A stretch of DNA of 64,000 nucleotides from Candidatus Omnitrophica bacterium UBA6233 (GCA_002440965.1 DJWJ01000033.1:1-64000), one strand, 5' to 3'; counted from the first letter of the stretch, positions 16,182 through 25,955 are shown. Made by a program: numbers and translations. The notes: generated by a model from the sequence alone, not told the origin.

Positions 16182-18335
16182 TTACAGTTTTCTGGCTGTT
16201 TTTTCTATATCGTAGGCTTCAATAATATCGCCTTCCATATATTGGTCAAATCCTGACACATTCATTCCGCATTCAAAACCTTCGGCTACTTCGCGCACAT
16301 CATCCTTAAAACGTTTCAGGGAGGAAAGTTTCCCCTCAAAGATAACGCTGCCGTTCCTCACCACATCAATCATACAAGTACGATTGAATTTACCTTTGGT
16401 AACAAAACATCCGGCGATAGTTCCGGCGCGGGATAATTTCAACACCTTTCTTATCTCCGCCCGACCCAGAAAAACCTTTCTTAACTTCGGTTCCAGCATG
16501 CCTTCGATTGCCGCTTTTACGTCATTTGCCAACTCATAAATGATATTATAGGTTTTGACATCCACGCCTTCCTTGTTCACCAATTCCCGGGCCAAATCAT
16601 CCATAGCAACGTTAAAACCCAGGATCAAAGCATCGGAAGCTACTGCCAGGATTACATCAGAATTGTTTATATTACCGACTCCGGCGTGTATTATATTCAG
16701 CTTTATCTCCGATACATTAAGTTTATTCAAGGTTTCCTTGATAGCTTCCAACGATCCCTGAACATCCGCTTTGAGAATTACTTTCAGTTCTTTAATCTTA
16801 CCTTCCAGAATCTGAGCGTGCAAATCTTCCAGGCTTATATGTTTAATGGTCTTTATCTGTTGTTGTTTTTCTTTTTCAGAGCGCGCTTCAGCTAAGCTCT
16901 TGGCTTGCTTTTCGTCAGCTATGGCAAAGAATTGTTCGCCTGCGCTGGGAACCCCTGATATACCCAATACTTCCACCGGGACCGAAGGAAGCGCGATTGT
17001 TACAGCCTGCCCATGATCATTAAACATCGCGCGAATCTTGCCATAAAAATTCCCCACGATAATATTCTCGTTTAAATGCAGCGTGCCATTTTGAACCAAT
17101 AAAGTCGCTACCGGACCCCGGCCTTTAGACATCTGAGCTTCGATAACTATACCCCGGGCAAAGCGGTTAGGATTGGCTTTTAATTCCAGCATCTGCGCTT
17201 CCAAGATAATCATCTCCAGTAAATTATCAATACCTTCTCCTGTTTTTGCCGATACAGGAACAGTAATGGTTTTACCACCCCAATCTTCCGGGTTTAAATC
17301 CAGTTTGGCCAATTGTTTTTTGACTAAATCGATATCCGCTCCGGCTTTATCGATTTTATTTATAGCTACGATTATAGAAACTCCGGCTGCCCGGGCATGG
17401 TCAATTGCTTCTTGAGTCTGAGGCATTATGCCGTCATCAGCTGCCACAACCAAAACGACTATATCCGTAATCTTGGCTCCGCGCGAACGCATAGCGGTAA
17501 AAGCTTCATGTCCCGGAGTATCCAAAAAAGTAATCTCGCCGTGATCGATAACTACCCTATATGCCCCAATGTGCTGAGTAATCCCGCCATGCTCGGATTC
17601 AGCAACTTTGGTTTTTCTTATGGCATCCAGAAGCGAAGTCTTTCCATGATCAACATGGCCCATAAATGTAACTATCGGAGAACGGCCTTTTAAATCTTTG
17701 GCTTCATCTTTAGCTTGATGCGCGCTTAAGGCTGTTTCTTCTTCGCCTAAAGCTTTTTTAATCTTGCAGTGGTATTTTTCACAAATCTTGACGGTTGTTG
17801 CTTCGTCCAAAGCCTGATTTATTCCAACCATTATCCTCGCATCCAATAGGTTCTTAATGATAACGGATGGTTTTTCCTGCAATTTGACTGCCAAATCCTT
17901 TACAGTAATAGGAAGCTCCAATTCTAACTCTTTAAACTCTACAACTGCTACTACTGGTGCGGCTGCAGGCGCAACTTTAATCTCAGGTTTAATTTCAACC
18001 TTAGGTTCTATCTTTACCTCATGTTTAACAGGATGAACAACTGGTTTAGGATGCGGTTTAACTGCTGCTACCGATTCAATATGAGGAACAATTTTCGACT
18101 CTATTTTTGTAACAACGGGGTGCGCCTCAACAGGCTTTTTAATCTCATGATGCGCTGTCGTCTTCTCTATAACAGGCTTAACAACGGGCTTAGCCTTAAC
18201 CGTTGCTGCTTTAACCGGTTTACCAACTGGCTTAACAGCCTTAGCAATATGCTTAACCGGTTTGGCCACTTTCTTTATTTTTGGCTTAACTTCTTTTTTG
18301 ACTGGCTTCTTTTCTTTTCTTGGTTTAACAACCAT
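16182..18335 (-). CDS. infB: Translation initiation factor IF-2
   Basis: GTPase that places initiator tRNA on the 30S subunit. The 717-residue protein begins with a long Lys/Pro/Val/Ala-rich disordered arm (about 1-135), then the IF2-N domain (ELPITVKDLAVKLQ) and G domain with GHVDHGKTSLLDAI, DTPGHEAFTAM and NKIDK, followed by domains II-IV ending near GMNVSGFDQYMEGDIIEAYD. An AGAAGG lies before the ATG. The rimP-nusA-infB order is conserved; ylxR, ylxQ and rbfA are missing from this block. Confidence 0.97.
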   Translation of the reverse strand: MVVKPRKEKKPVKKEVKPKIKKVAKPVKHIAKAVKPVGKPVKAATVKAKPVVKPVIEKTTAHHEIKKPVEAHPVVTKIESKIVPHIESVAAVKPHPKPVVHPVKHEVKIEPKVEIKPEIKVAPAAAPVVAVVEFKELELELPITVKDLAVKLQEKPSVIIKNLLDARIMVGINQALDEATTVKICEKYHCKIKKALGEEETALSAHQAKDEAKDLKGRSPIVTFMGHVDHGKTSLLDAIRKTKVAESEHGGITQHIGAYRVVIDHGEITFLDTPGHEAFTAMRSRGAKITDIVVLVVAADDGIMPQTQEAIDHARAAGVSIIVAINKIDKAGADIDLVKKQLAKLDLNPEDWGGKTITVPVSAKTGEGIDNLLEMIILEAQMLELKANPNRFARGIVIEAQMSKGRGPVATLLVQNGTLHLNENIIVGNFYGKIRAMFNDHGQAVTIALPSVPVEVLGISGVPSAGEQFFAIADEKQAKSLAEARSEKEKQQQIKTIKHISLEDLHAQILEGKIKELKVILKADVQGSLEAIKETLNKLNVSEIKLNIIHAGVGNINNSDVILAVASDALILGFNVAMDDLARELVNKEGVDVKTYNIIYELANDVKAAIEGMLEPKLRKVFLGRAEIRKVLKLSRAGTIAGCFVTKGKFNRTCMIDVVRNGSVIFEGKLSSLKRFKDDVREVAEGFECGMNVSGFDQYMEGDIIEAYDIEKTARKL

Positions 18336-18363
18336 AATACCTTCTTCCTGTTTTTAGGTAGCG

Positions 18364-19593
18364 TTATTTCTTCCCTTTGGCTTGGGCAACTAATTTCTCT
18401 GCCTTTTTCTCGCCAATACCTTTTATCTTAGTCAAACCCTCTACTTTTGCTTCAAGTAAATCCGCGATAGTATTGATCCCGGCCTCTTTCAAACTAGCTA
18501 AAGTTTTCTCTCCCAAACCAGACAATTCTTCCAGAGAAATTTCTTCTTTTTTCTTTTTCTTCTCTTTCTTGACCTTCTTCTCTTCAACAACCGGCTCTTC
18601 CGCGGCTTTCGCTTCTTCTTTAATCGCTTCTGCTTTTGCGGCAGCTTCAGCCAGAGCAGCTTTAGTGCGAATATCCAATTCCCAGCCGATAAGTTTAGAT
18701 GCCAGCCGCACATTCTGACCATGTTTACCTATAGCCAAAGACAACTGGTCATCGTCAACTATAACTTCGGCTTTCATACGCTCCTTATCCAGATTAATCT
18801 GCGAAACCTTGGCCGGAGAAAGAGCATTCTTTATATATTCGCGGATATCATCATTAAAGCGTATAATATCAATCTTTTCTCCATAAACTTCATTCACGAT
18901 ATTTCTCACTCGGTTACCGCGCATACCGACACAAGCCCCTACGGAATCGACTTTATCGTTTTTGGAATAAACAGCGATTTTTGTCCGTTCTCCCGCCTGA
19001 CGGGATATTGCTTTAATCTCAACTATTCCTTCGTAAATCTCAGGAACCTCCAGTTCAAATAATTTCTTCACAAAGTTCGGGTGAGTGCGTGACAGGATTA
19101 TCTGGGCCCCTTTGGCTTCCTTTTTTACTTCCAAGACAAAAGCCCGCACGCGCTGGCCCTGCTTGAATTCTTCTTTAGGCGACTGTTCACGCTTAAGCAA
19201 GACTCCCTCGGCCTTTCCCAAAAGATCTATAACAATGTTTCCTTTTTCAAAGCGATAAACTGTTCCGCTTACAATCTCGCCGACCCTGCCCTGAAATTCA
19301 CCGAAAACAACATCTTTTTCCGCTTCGCGCATTTTTTGGATGATTACCTGACGTGCGGTAGAAGCGGCTATGCGCCCAAAATCAATGGAAGTGATTTCCT
19401 CTTCATTCCTCCAAGCGCGGATCTTGCCGCTATTACGGTCAATCTCAACCTTAAATTCCTCATCCGGCTTAAGGTCGATTACGCGTTTGGCTGCGCTCAG
19501 CATTGCGCTCTCAACCGCCTGAATCAAAACCTCTTTTTTAATCCCTTTTTCTCTTTCAATCTGCTCGATTATCGCTAACAGTTCCTGACTCAT
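18364..19593 (-). CDS. nusA: Transcription termination/antitermination factor NusA
   Basis: RNA polymerase-associated factor with N-terminal domain, S1 domain (GEIVSGTVYRFEKGNIVIDL), KH1 and KH2 (GACVGMRGNRVRNIVNE; SLAIGKHGQNVRLASKL). After a Glu/Lys-rich linker (about 325-350) the protein ends in a short helix-hairpin-helix region (LSGLGEKTLASLKEAGI; LTKIKGIGEKKAEKL) in place of longer acidic repeats. 409 residues. GGAG precedes the ATG. Directly downstream of rimP. Confidence 0.97.
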   Translation of the reverse strand: MSQELLAIIEQIEREKGIKKEVLIQAVESAMLSAAKRVIDLKPDEEFKVEIDRNSGKIRAWRNEEEITSIDFGRIAASTARQVIIQKMREAEKDVVFGEFQGRVGEIVSGTVYRFEKGNIVIDLLGKAEGVLLKREQSPKEEFKQGQRVRAFVLEVKKEAKGAQIILSRTHPNFVKKLFELEVPEIYEGIVEIKAISRQAGERTKIAVYSKNDKVDSVGACVGMRGNRVRNIVNEVYGEKIDIIRFNDDIREYIKNALSPAKVSQINLDKERMKAEVIVDDDQLSLAIGKHGQNVRLASKLIGWELDIRTKAALAEAAAKAEAIKEEAKAAEEPVVEEKKVKKEKKKKKEEISLEELSGLGEKTLASLKEAGINTIADLLEAKVEGLTKIKGIGEKKAEKLVAQAKGKK

Positions 19594-19608
19594 TTTTAAT
19601 CTCCAATT

Positions 19609-20067
19609 TTAAATTATTTGTTTAGCTTTGTTAATTTTCTCCAATGGTATTTCAAAAATAAAGTCTTTCGCGCTGGCATAAACCTTGCCTTCATCGACCT
19701 TATTAATAACACCATCCCATTCAATTTTACCATTTACATAGTCATTCAAGAAAAACCTTATGTTCTTATGCAAAGAGCGTTTAAAATCGGCTTCGGTTTT
19801 AAGCGACCTGTCTAAACCCGGAGAAGAAACCTCCAGAATATACCTTTGCCGCAAGAAATCCTTTTCATCAAGGGCATCTCCCAGTTCGCGGTTAACCAGC
19901 GCGCATTCATCCAAATTTATTCCGCCTTCCGGTCTATCCACCAGGATCCGCAAAAATAAGTCCCCTCCTTCATACCTATGGATCATTTCAACCAAATCCA
20001 GGTTCCGGCCTCTTAAGAAATCCGCCACAAAAATATTCAATTCTTTGAATAAAGCTTCGTTATCCAT
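19609..20067 (-). CDS. rimP: Ribosome maturation factor RimP
   Basis: Assists 30S subunit maturation. The frame is open to 20124, but I start at ATG 20067 (MDNEALFKELN, 152 residues), the normal beginning of the family. The extra upstream codons are translated family A repeat. Recognisable segments are GINLDECALVNRELGDALDE and YILEVSSPGLDRSLKTEADF. Located 15 bp ahead of nusA in the conserved order. Confidence 0.93.
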   Translation of the reverse strand: MDNEALFKELNIFVADFLRGRNLDLVEMIHRYEGGDLFLRILVDRPEGGINLDECALVNRELGDALDEKDFLRQRYILEVSSPGLDRSLKTEADFKRSLHKNIRFFLNDYVNGKIEWDGVINKVDEGKVYASAKDFIFEIPLEKINKAKQII

Positions 20068-20095
20068 TTTGAATGTAGTAGCTAAATTCCACTTC

Positions 20096-20228
20096 AATGT
20101 CAAATGACAAAATCCAAATGACAAATGAAATTCAAAACCCCAATGTCAAATATTTAAAACCAAAGTTTTATTATTTGGAATTTGACATTTAGATTTATTT
20201 TGGATTTTGAGTTTTGACATTTGACATT
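20096..20228. repeat. Family A palindromic repeat, copy 2 (rimP-proS gap)
   Basis: Begins AATGTCAAATGACAAAATCC and ends TTTTGACATTTGACATT, with arms pairing across the copy. It overlaps the last ten codons of proS, whose stop codon comes from the repeat word CCAAAATAAATC. Confidence 0.85.
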
Positions 20229-21397
20229 AAATTTATTATTTCTTTTAAAACTTCTTCTTTAGGCTTAATAACTTTATTCTGGTTGCGCCGGGTTTTAAGC
20301 TCAAGAGTGCCGTCTTTAAGGGTATTCTTTCCGACAATTATCTGTAAAGGTATACCCAGAAGATCCGCATCCTTAAATTTAACCCCTGCCCGTTCATCGC
20401 GGTCATCGAATAGAACATCTATTTTATTATTCCCTAATTCCTGATAGACATTAAGCGCTAATTCCTTAATCGCTTTATCTCCGGAATCCAGGGATAAAAC
20501 TATGGCTTTATAAGGCGTAACCTCATCGGGCCAGATGATTCCATCTTTATCATTATTCTGCTCGATTACCGCTGAAATCAGCCGGGATACGCCTATTCCG
20601 TAGCAACCCATGATTATCGGCTGTAACTTTCCGTTCGCATCGAGAAAATTCGCGCCTAAAGAAGCGCTGTATTTTGTTCCCAGTTTAAAGATGTGCCCTA
20701 TTTCAATAGCGTTTACTTTCTCCGAACCAACCGTAACCACATCCTCTCCATCCTGAGCTGGAACCATGAATTCATGCGAAACCTTCCCACCCATAACTCC
20801 GGAATCGGCTTCGGTAGCAACAACATTTAAACCGCACCTTTTGAATATTCTTAAGTATGCCTGATACATCGCCTGATAATTCTTATCCAGCCCGGCTTCA
20901 TCACTATCAAAACTATAGGCGTCTTTCATAATAAATTCGCACGCCCGGATCAGGCCAAAACGGGGACGAATTTCGTCGCGGAATTTAGTTTGGATTTGGT
21001 ATAGCACCAAAGGCAACTGCTTATAGCTTGATACCTGGCTCCTGACCAAATCCGTGATTGTCTCTTCGTGGGTCGGGCCCAAACAAATTTTTCTTCCCCG
21101 GCGGTCAGTAAATTTAAACATTACCTCACCTAAGTCTTGGTCGCGCCCGGTGCGCTGCCAAAGCTCCAATGGCTGTAGAGCCGGCAATAATAATTCGCTG
21201 GCCGAACAAGAACTCATTTCCTGCCGGATAATGTTCTGGATATTTTCTAAAACCCTTAGGCCTAAAGGCAAATAAGAATAAGCTCCGGCCATCAGCATGC
21301 GCACGAGGCCCGCGCGAAGCAGCAACTTGTGGCTGGTTGATTCGGCATCCTGCGGGACTTCCTTTAATGTGGGAATAAGAGTTTTACTCCAACGCAT
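20195..21397 (-). CDS. proS: Prolyl-tRNA synthetase without the INS editing domain
   Basis: Class II synthetase charging tRNA-Pro. Motifs seen: LLLRAGLVRMLMAGAYSYLP, CLGPTHEETITDL (TxE loop), FRDEIRPRFGLIRACEFIMKDAYSF (motif 2) and GCYGIGVSRLISA (motif 3), followed by the anticodon-binding domain. At 400 residues it lacks the ~180-residue INS editing insertion of typical bacterial ProRS (about 570 residues); motif 2 leads quickly into motif 3. The C-terminal tail MSNVKTQNPK and its stop are encoded by a family A repeat. Confidence 0.95.
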   Translation of the reverse strand: MRWSKTLIPTLKEVPQDAESTSHKLLLRAGLVRMLMAGAYSYLPLGLRVLENIQNIIRQEMSSCSASELLLPALQPLELWQRTGRDQDLGEVMFKFTDRRGRKICLGPTHEETITDLVRSQVSSYKQLPLVLYQIQTKFRDEIRPRFGLIRACEFIMKDAYSFDSDEAGLDKNYQAMYQAYLRIFKRCGLNVVATEADSGVMGGKVSHEFMVPAQDGEDVVTVGSEKVNAIEIGHIFKLGTKYSASLGANFLDANGKLQPIIMGCYGIGVSRLISAVIEQNNDKDGIIWPDEVTPYKAIVLSLDSGDKAIKELALNVYQELGNNKIDVLFDDRDERAGVKFKDADLLGIPLQIIVGKNTLKDGTLELKTRRNQNKVIKPKEEVLKEIINLMSNVKTQNPK

Positions 21398-21398
21398 A

Positions 21399-22658
21399 TT
21401 AATCCTTGTTAAATATTTCTTTGGATAAATTCACGCCTTTTTTGGCAAATAAAGGGAAAAGCACCGGCACAACTCCATTGGCCTTGAATTTCCCCTGCAA
21501 TCTGCCATCTTGCCCAACGTCGCTTGATTCATAGTTAAAAATGTCTTCCAGGACCACGCTACCGTCTTTTAAACCATTGACTTGAGTTATGTGCGTAATC
21601 TTGCGTGAGCCATCGGAAAGCTGCTCCTGGTGCACGATTATATTCAAAGCAGAAGCTATCTGCCGGTGTATTACATCCAGACTTATGGGTAACCCCGAAG
21701 TAAGAATCATCGTTTCCAGCCGATAGACTACTTCTTTAGGTGAATTAGCGTGCAGAACCGCCAGCGAACCGGCATGTCCCGAGCACATGGCCTGAAGCAT
21801 ATCTAATGCCTCGGAACCACGGATCTCTCCAAGTATAATTCTTCCCGGGCGCATACGCAGTGAATTCTTAAAAAGATCGCGTATAGCAACTTCTCCCTTA
21901 CCCTCGATATTGGGAGGACGGGTTTCCAGCCTCACCACGTGCTCCTGCTTAAGATGCAATTCCGCGGTATCTTCAATAGTGACAATTCGTTCATCATTAT
22001 CAATATATGCGGAAAGAACTGCCAAAGTGGTGGTTTTTCCCGCTCCGGTGGCGCCGCTAAAAAGTATATTCATTTTTGCTTTTATCAAAGCAATGAGAAA
22101 ATCAGCCATCCGTCTATCCAAAGCTTCAAGCCTGATTAAATCATCGATACTTTTGATACTTTCGCTAAATTTCCTGATGGTGACGCTTGCTCCATCCAAA
22201 GCCAACGGCGGAATTATGATATTCACTCTTGAACCGTCCTTTAAAGAAACATCGACAAAAGGATAAGACTCATCCACGCGCCTGCGGGTGGGGGCCAATA
22301 ACTTATAGATAAGGCATCTTAACTGTTGCTCATCATCAAACTTAAGACCGGACAAAATCTTTTTTCCGTTTTTCTCAATATAAACCTTTTGCGCTCCGTT
22401 GATCATAATTTCGGTGACTTCCGGATCTTTCATAAGCGTTTCTATCGGGCCAAAACCCATCAACTCATCGATCATCTCACTGATTATCTTGGCTTTATCC
22501 TGTTCGGTTATGTTCAAATGCCTATGATAAATAGTGTCGGCCAGTATATCCTTAAGGACAGCCCCCAGTTCGGCTTTATCGATTGTCTCCCTATTTAATA
22601 AATTGTTATGATACGTAAGCAGCTTCTGACGAATATCTTCTTTGGCAATCTTAATCAT
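21399..22658 (-). CDS. cpaF: CpaF/TadA-type secretion ATPase
   Basis: Hexameric ATPase of Tad/Flp pilus or related type II/IV secretion systems. The 419-residue protein has the N-terminal three-helix region, ELMGFGPIETLMKDPEVTEIMING, Walker A SGATGAGKTTTLAVLS, the RIVTIEDTAELHL Asp box, the LRMRPGRIILGEIRGSEALD Walker B region and the HAGSLAVLHANSP His box. No pilin, TadB/C or secretin gene is adjacent. It lies between ispG (8-bp overlap) and proS (1-bp gap), interrupting a conserved housekeeping block. Confidence 0.9.
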   Translation of the reverse strand: MIKIAKEDIRQKLLTYHNNLLNRETIDKAELGAVLKDILADTIYHRHLNITEQDKAKIISEMIDELMGFGPIETLMKDPEVTEIMINGAQKVYIEKNGKKILSGLKFDDEQQLRCLIYKLLAPTRRRVDESYPFVDVSLKDGSRVNIIIPPLALDGASVTIRKFSESIKSIDDLIRLEALDRRMADFLIALIKAKMNILFSGATGAGKTTTLAVLSAYIDNDERIVTIEDTAELHLKQEHVVRLETRPPNIEGKGEVAIRDLFKNSLRMRPGRIILGEIRGSEALDMLQAMCSGHAGSLAVLHANSPKEVVYRLETMILTSGLPISLDVIHRQIASALNIIVHQEQLSDGSRKITHITQVNGLKDGSVVLEDIFNYESSDVGQDGRLQGKFKANGVVPVLFPLFAKKGVNLSKEIFNKD

Positions 22659-23715
22659 TTATTCTCCCCATTTCAGACAAAAGTATCTTGACACAATCTT
22701 GAAAAGAAACCTTTTTAACCGGCTTGCCTTTTTTAAATAACAAACCTTCGGATTTTCCAAAAGCAATTCCTATATCAGCTTCTTTGGCTTCACCCGGGCC
22801 GTTGACTACGCAGCCCATTACTGCAATTTTTAACGGCTTGGTCGATAGTCGATAGTCAATGGTCGATAGTTTCTCTTCTAACTCCCTAACCAGTTTTACC
22901 AGATCCACCTCACAGCGGCCGCAGGTAGGACAACTGATAATGCTATGCCCGAATTTACGTAAATCCAAGGATTCTAAGATAGCTTTACCGGCATAAATTT
23001 CCCTGGCAGGAGTATCTGTCAGGGATACCCTTATTGTATCACCAATCCCCTCTAATAGCAAAGCCCCTAAAGCAATACTTGTCTTTATCGCTCCACTAAA
23101 AGGAGAGCCTGTCGCGGTAACCCCCAGGTGCAGCGGATAATCGCAAAGATTAGCCAGTTTCCTGTAAGCGCTAACTGTATCCAAAACATCGGAAGCCTTT
23201 AAAGAAACAACGATATCGCGGAACTTAAAGCCTTCGATTATTTTTATATACTCCAACGCGCTATTTACTAATTTATCGGGCATATCCTTGGAGCGTGTTT
23301 CTTTCACTGAACCCGAATTTAAACCGATCCTTAAAGGAATACGGGCGTCTTTTAACGCACTTACTACCTGCCTAATTTGGTCCTTCTTATAGATATTCCC
23401 CGGATTAAGCCTTATTTTATCCACTCCGCTGTCTATCGCCATTAGAGCCAAACGATAATCAAAATGGATATCCGCCACTATCGGCATCTTAACCTGTTCT
23501 TTAATCTTTCTCAGAGAACGCGCATCCAGATCATCCTTAACCGCTAACCTTATAATTTCACACCCCGCAGATTCCAATTCGCGCGCTTGACGCAAAACTC
23601 TTGCGGTATCAGAGGTTTTAAACTTGATCATTGACTGTATCGCAATGGGATTATCCCCTCCGATTGAAACTCGGCCAATCTTAATTACCCTAGATTTTCT
23701 TCGTTTTATTACCAT
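22651..23715 (-). CDS. ispG: 4-hydroxy-3-methylbut-2-enyl diphosphate synthase (GcpE)
   Basis: Fe4S4 enzyme of the MEP isoprenoid pathway. The 354-residue protein starts with IKIGRVSIGGDNPIAIQSMI; cluster ligands are in ISCPTCGRCEVD and the conserved IAVMGCVVNGPGEAKEADIG. Between the cysteine motifs an extra stretch (STIDYRLSTK) is encoded by the tandem word GTCGATA (22841-22869). Neighbouring dxr belongs to the same pathway. The gene ends inside the start of cpaF. Confidence 0.96.
   Translation of the reverse strand: MVIKRRKSRVIKIGRVSIGGDNPIAIQSMIKFKTSDTARVLRQARELESAGCEIIRLAVKDDLDARSLRKIKEQVKMPIVADIHFDYRLALMAIDSGVDKIRLNPGNIYKKDQIRQVVSALKDARIPLRIGLNSGSVKETRSKDMPDKLVNSALEYIKIIEGFKFRDIVVSLKASDVLDTVSAYRKLANLCDYPLHLGVTATGSPFSGAIKTSIALGALLLEGIGDTIRVSLTDTPAREIYAGKAILESLDLRKFGHSIISCPTCGRCEVDLVKLVRELEEKLSTIDYRLSTKPLKIAVMGCVVNGPGEAKEADIGIAFGKSEGLLFKKGKPVKKVSFQDCVKILLSEMGRIND
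22841..22869. repeat. Short tandem repeat (GTCGATA) inside ispG
   Basis: Two perfect heptamers GTCGATA plus two diverged relatives in the ispG frame, encoding an insertion between the cluster-binding Cys motifs. Similar in type to the heptamer array in trmD. Confidence 0.8.
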
Positions 23716-23717
23716 AG

Positions 23718-24797
23718 CTATTTAAATATTTTGGTAAGCTTGTCTCCGAAATTCCTCACTATATCATTATAAGTTACAAAAACAACCAGGAATATAATAA
23801 AAGAAAAACCTACTTTATTAATAACCTCTTCGGCCTTGATACTTAGAGCCTTTCTCCGTATCTTTTCTATAGCCAAAAGAACTATATGCCCTCCGTCAAG
23901 TATCGGCAAAGGTAAAAGATTAAAAATCGCAAGGCTTAAAGATAATACAGCCATTAAATGCAGTACGGCAATCGCGCCTAGTTGAGCGGCTTTGGACGTA
24001 ATAAAAAAAATGCCCAACGGCCCGGTCATCGATTCACGCATAGAGAGCCCTCCGGTAGCTAGGCGTCCTAACGCTTTATAAGTTAAAAGTGTCAGATCCC
24101 AGGCTTTAGCTACCCCTAAACCAAATGATTTGAAGAAACCATACCTTACTTCAATTACCTCATCAAAAGGCTTAACCCCAAGAAGCCCGGTCTTGCGTTT
24201 TTGGCCTACCCTGTCTTCTAAAACCTCTTCCTTAAGTTCTACATTGACCGACTGCTCCTTGCCTTGCCTTACAAAAGTAACGTTTACGGATTTTAAAGTC
24301 TTCTTGGAATAAATTATCTTTTGCAGTTCTTCCCATGTTCCTGTATTTTGTCCGTCTATAGCAATAATCTTATCGCCAACCTCCAGGCCGGAAGCCTTAG
24401 CGCCATAACCATCAATCAATCCGCCAATCTTAGTAGTCAAAGTAGGGTAACCGATAAAGAATATCGCCCAAAAAAGCAAAATTGCCAAGATGTAGTTTAA
24501 CAACGGCCCGAAAAATATTATCCAAAAACGTTTACCCGGCGGCTTGGAGAAATATTCATCCGGCTTGCCTCTATATTCTTCGGGATTATCGCCGGCCAGC
24601 TTGACAAATCCTCCCAAGGGTATGGCGCTTACGCTGTATTCTGTATCGCCTTTCTTCTTTTTGAACAAAACCTTTCCAAATCCCAGAGAAAATTTTTCTA
24701 CCCGGACGCCTATCTTTTTAGCGATAATAAAATGCCCGAATTCATGGACAACAATTAAAACGCTCAAGATGAAGAAAAATATGAACAAAGCAAACAT
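23718..24797 (-). CDS. rseP: RIP-type zinc metalloprotease RseP
   Basis: Site-2 protease that cleaves membrane-embedded regulators in regulated intramembrane proteolysis. The 359-residue protein has HEFGH zinc motif in the first helix (about residues 19-23), the SLGFGKVLFKKKKGDTEYS loop, GGFVKLAGDNPEE, a single recognisable PDZ domain with GLEVGDKIIAIDGQ, and the third ligand motif NLLPLPILDGGH. Placed between dxr and ispG as in many bacteria. Confidence 0.95.
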   Translation of the reverse strand: MFALFIFFFILSVLIVVHEFGHFIIAKKIGVRVEKFSLGFGKVLFKKKKGDTEYSVSAIPLGGFVKLAGDNPEEYRGKPDEYFSKPPGKRFWIIFFGPLLNYILAILLFWAIFFIGYPTLTTKIGGLIDGYGAKASGLEVGDKIIAIDGQNTGTWEELQKIIYSKKTLKSVNVTFVRQGKEQSVNVELKEEVLEDRVGQKRKTGLLGVKPFDEVIEVRYGFFKSFGLGVAKAWDLTLLTYKALGRLATGGLSMRESMTGPLGIFFITSKAAQLGAIAVLHLMAVLSLSLAIFNLLPLPILDGGHIVLLAIEKIRRKALSIKAEEVINKVGFSFIIFLVVFVTYNDIVRNFGDKLTKIFK

Positions 24798-24800
24798 AGA

Positions 24801-25955
24801 TTAACTCAACCTCCCTGCTACGCTAAACGCTGCGTCCCTCGCCCAATTATCTGCTTGCTGGATTTCCAAGAGCCCTGGCTCAGGAATATTTCTATGCAAA
24901 CGCATGACTTTTTCAACTACTTTCGGGATATCTATAAAACGCAATTTTTCTTTTAAAAATTCAGCTACGGCTATTTCATTGGCGGCATTAAGAACACAAG
25001 GCAATGTTCCTAATTCCTTGGCGGCTTCATACGCCAGGGACAAACACGGGAATCTGGCAAAACACGGTTTTTCAAAATTCAAGGCACCTGTTTTACAAAA
25101 ATCTACTCCCTTCAGCTTATTCTCCAGCCTCTCAGGGTATGAAAGCGCGTATTGAATCGGAACGCGCATATCAGTAACGGATAGCTGAGCCAAGATTACT
25201 CCATCGACAAACTCGACCATGGAATGAATGAGCGCTTCCGGATGCACCAAAACTTTGATTTTAGAAACATCCATATCGAACAAAAACATCGCTTCCAGCA
25301 GCTCCAGGCCTTTATTCATAAGTGTTGCTGAATCTACCGTTATTTTCTTCCCCATTTTCCAACGGGGATGTCTTAGCACTTCTTTTAAACCAATATCCTT
25401 CAGAGCTTGTCTGTTTAATTTACGTAACGGCCCTCCGGAAGCAGTCAGATAAATATTTTTAACATCATTACCTTTTTCGCCTCTAAGGCATTGCCAGATC
25501 GCCGATTGCTCGCTGTCAACAGGTATAATCCGGGCTCCCTTCTTCTTGGCTAAACGACGGATTATCGGGCCGGCCATCACAAGAGCCTCTTTATTGGCCA
25601 AAGCAATGTCCTTGCCGGATTCTAACGCGCTAAGCAAAGGAGAAAGCGCGCTTGATCCGCTTATGGCAAACATAATCTGCCTGATCGTTCTCTCCCCAGC
25701 CAACTCATTCAATCCTTCAGCGCCGGAAAAAACCTTTACCTTTGGGCTTATAATTTTAGAAAGATCTGCGGCGTAATCCTTATTACTTACGCAAACATAC
25801 GCAGGCTTGAATTCTTTAACCTGCTTTGCTAATTTAGCGATATCGGAATTAGCGCTTAAAGCGACCAAACGGAATCTCCCGGGAAAATTGCGAATTACAT
25901 CAAGCGTACTCTCTCCGATTGAACCTGTTGAGCCAAAAACCGCGATGTTCTTCAT
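24801..25955 (-). CDS. dxr: 1-deoxy-D-xylulose 5-phosphate reductoisomerase
   Basis: Converts DXP to MEP, the committed isoprenoid step. The 384-residue protein opens with the NADPH-binding IAVFGSTGSIGESTLDVIR, then IALANKEALVMAG, IIPVDSEQSAIWQCL (metal ligands D and E) and MNKGLELLEAMFLFD. 4-bp overlap with cdsA upstream. Confidence 0.97.
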   Translation of the reverse strand: MKNIAVFGSTGSIGESTLDVIRNFPGRFRLVALSANSDIAKLAKQVKEFKPAYVCVSNKDYAADLSKIISPKVKVFSGAEGLNELAGERTIRQIMFAISGSSALSPLLSALESGKDIALANKEALVMAGPIIRRLAKKKGARIIPVDSEQSAIWQCLRGEKGNDVKNIYLTASGGPLRKLNRQALKDIGLKEVLRHPRWKMGKKITVDSATLMNKGLELLEAMFLFDMDVSKIKVLVHPEALIHSMVEFVDGVILAQLSVTDMRVPIQYALSYPERLENKLKGVDFCKTGALNFEKPCFARFPCLSLAYEAAKELGTLPCVLNAANEIAVAEFLKEKLRFIDIPKVVEKVMRLHRNIPEPGLLEIQQADNWARDAAFSVAGRLS

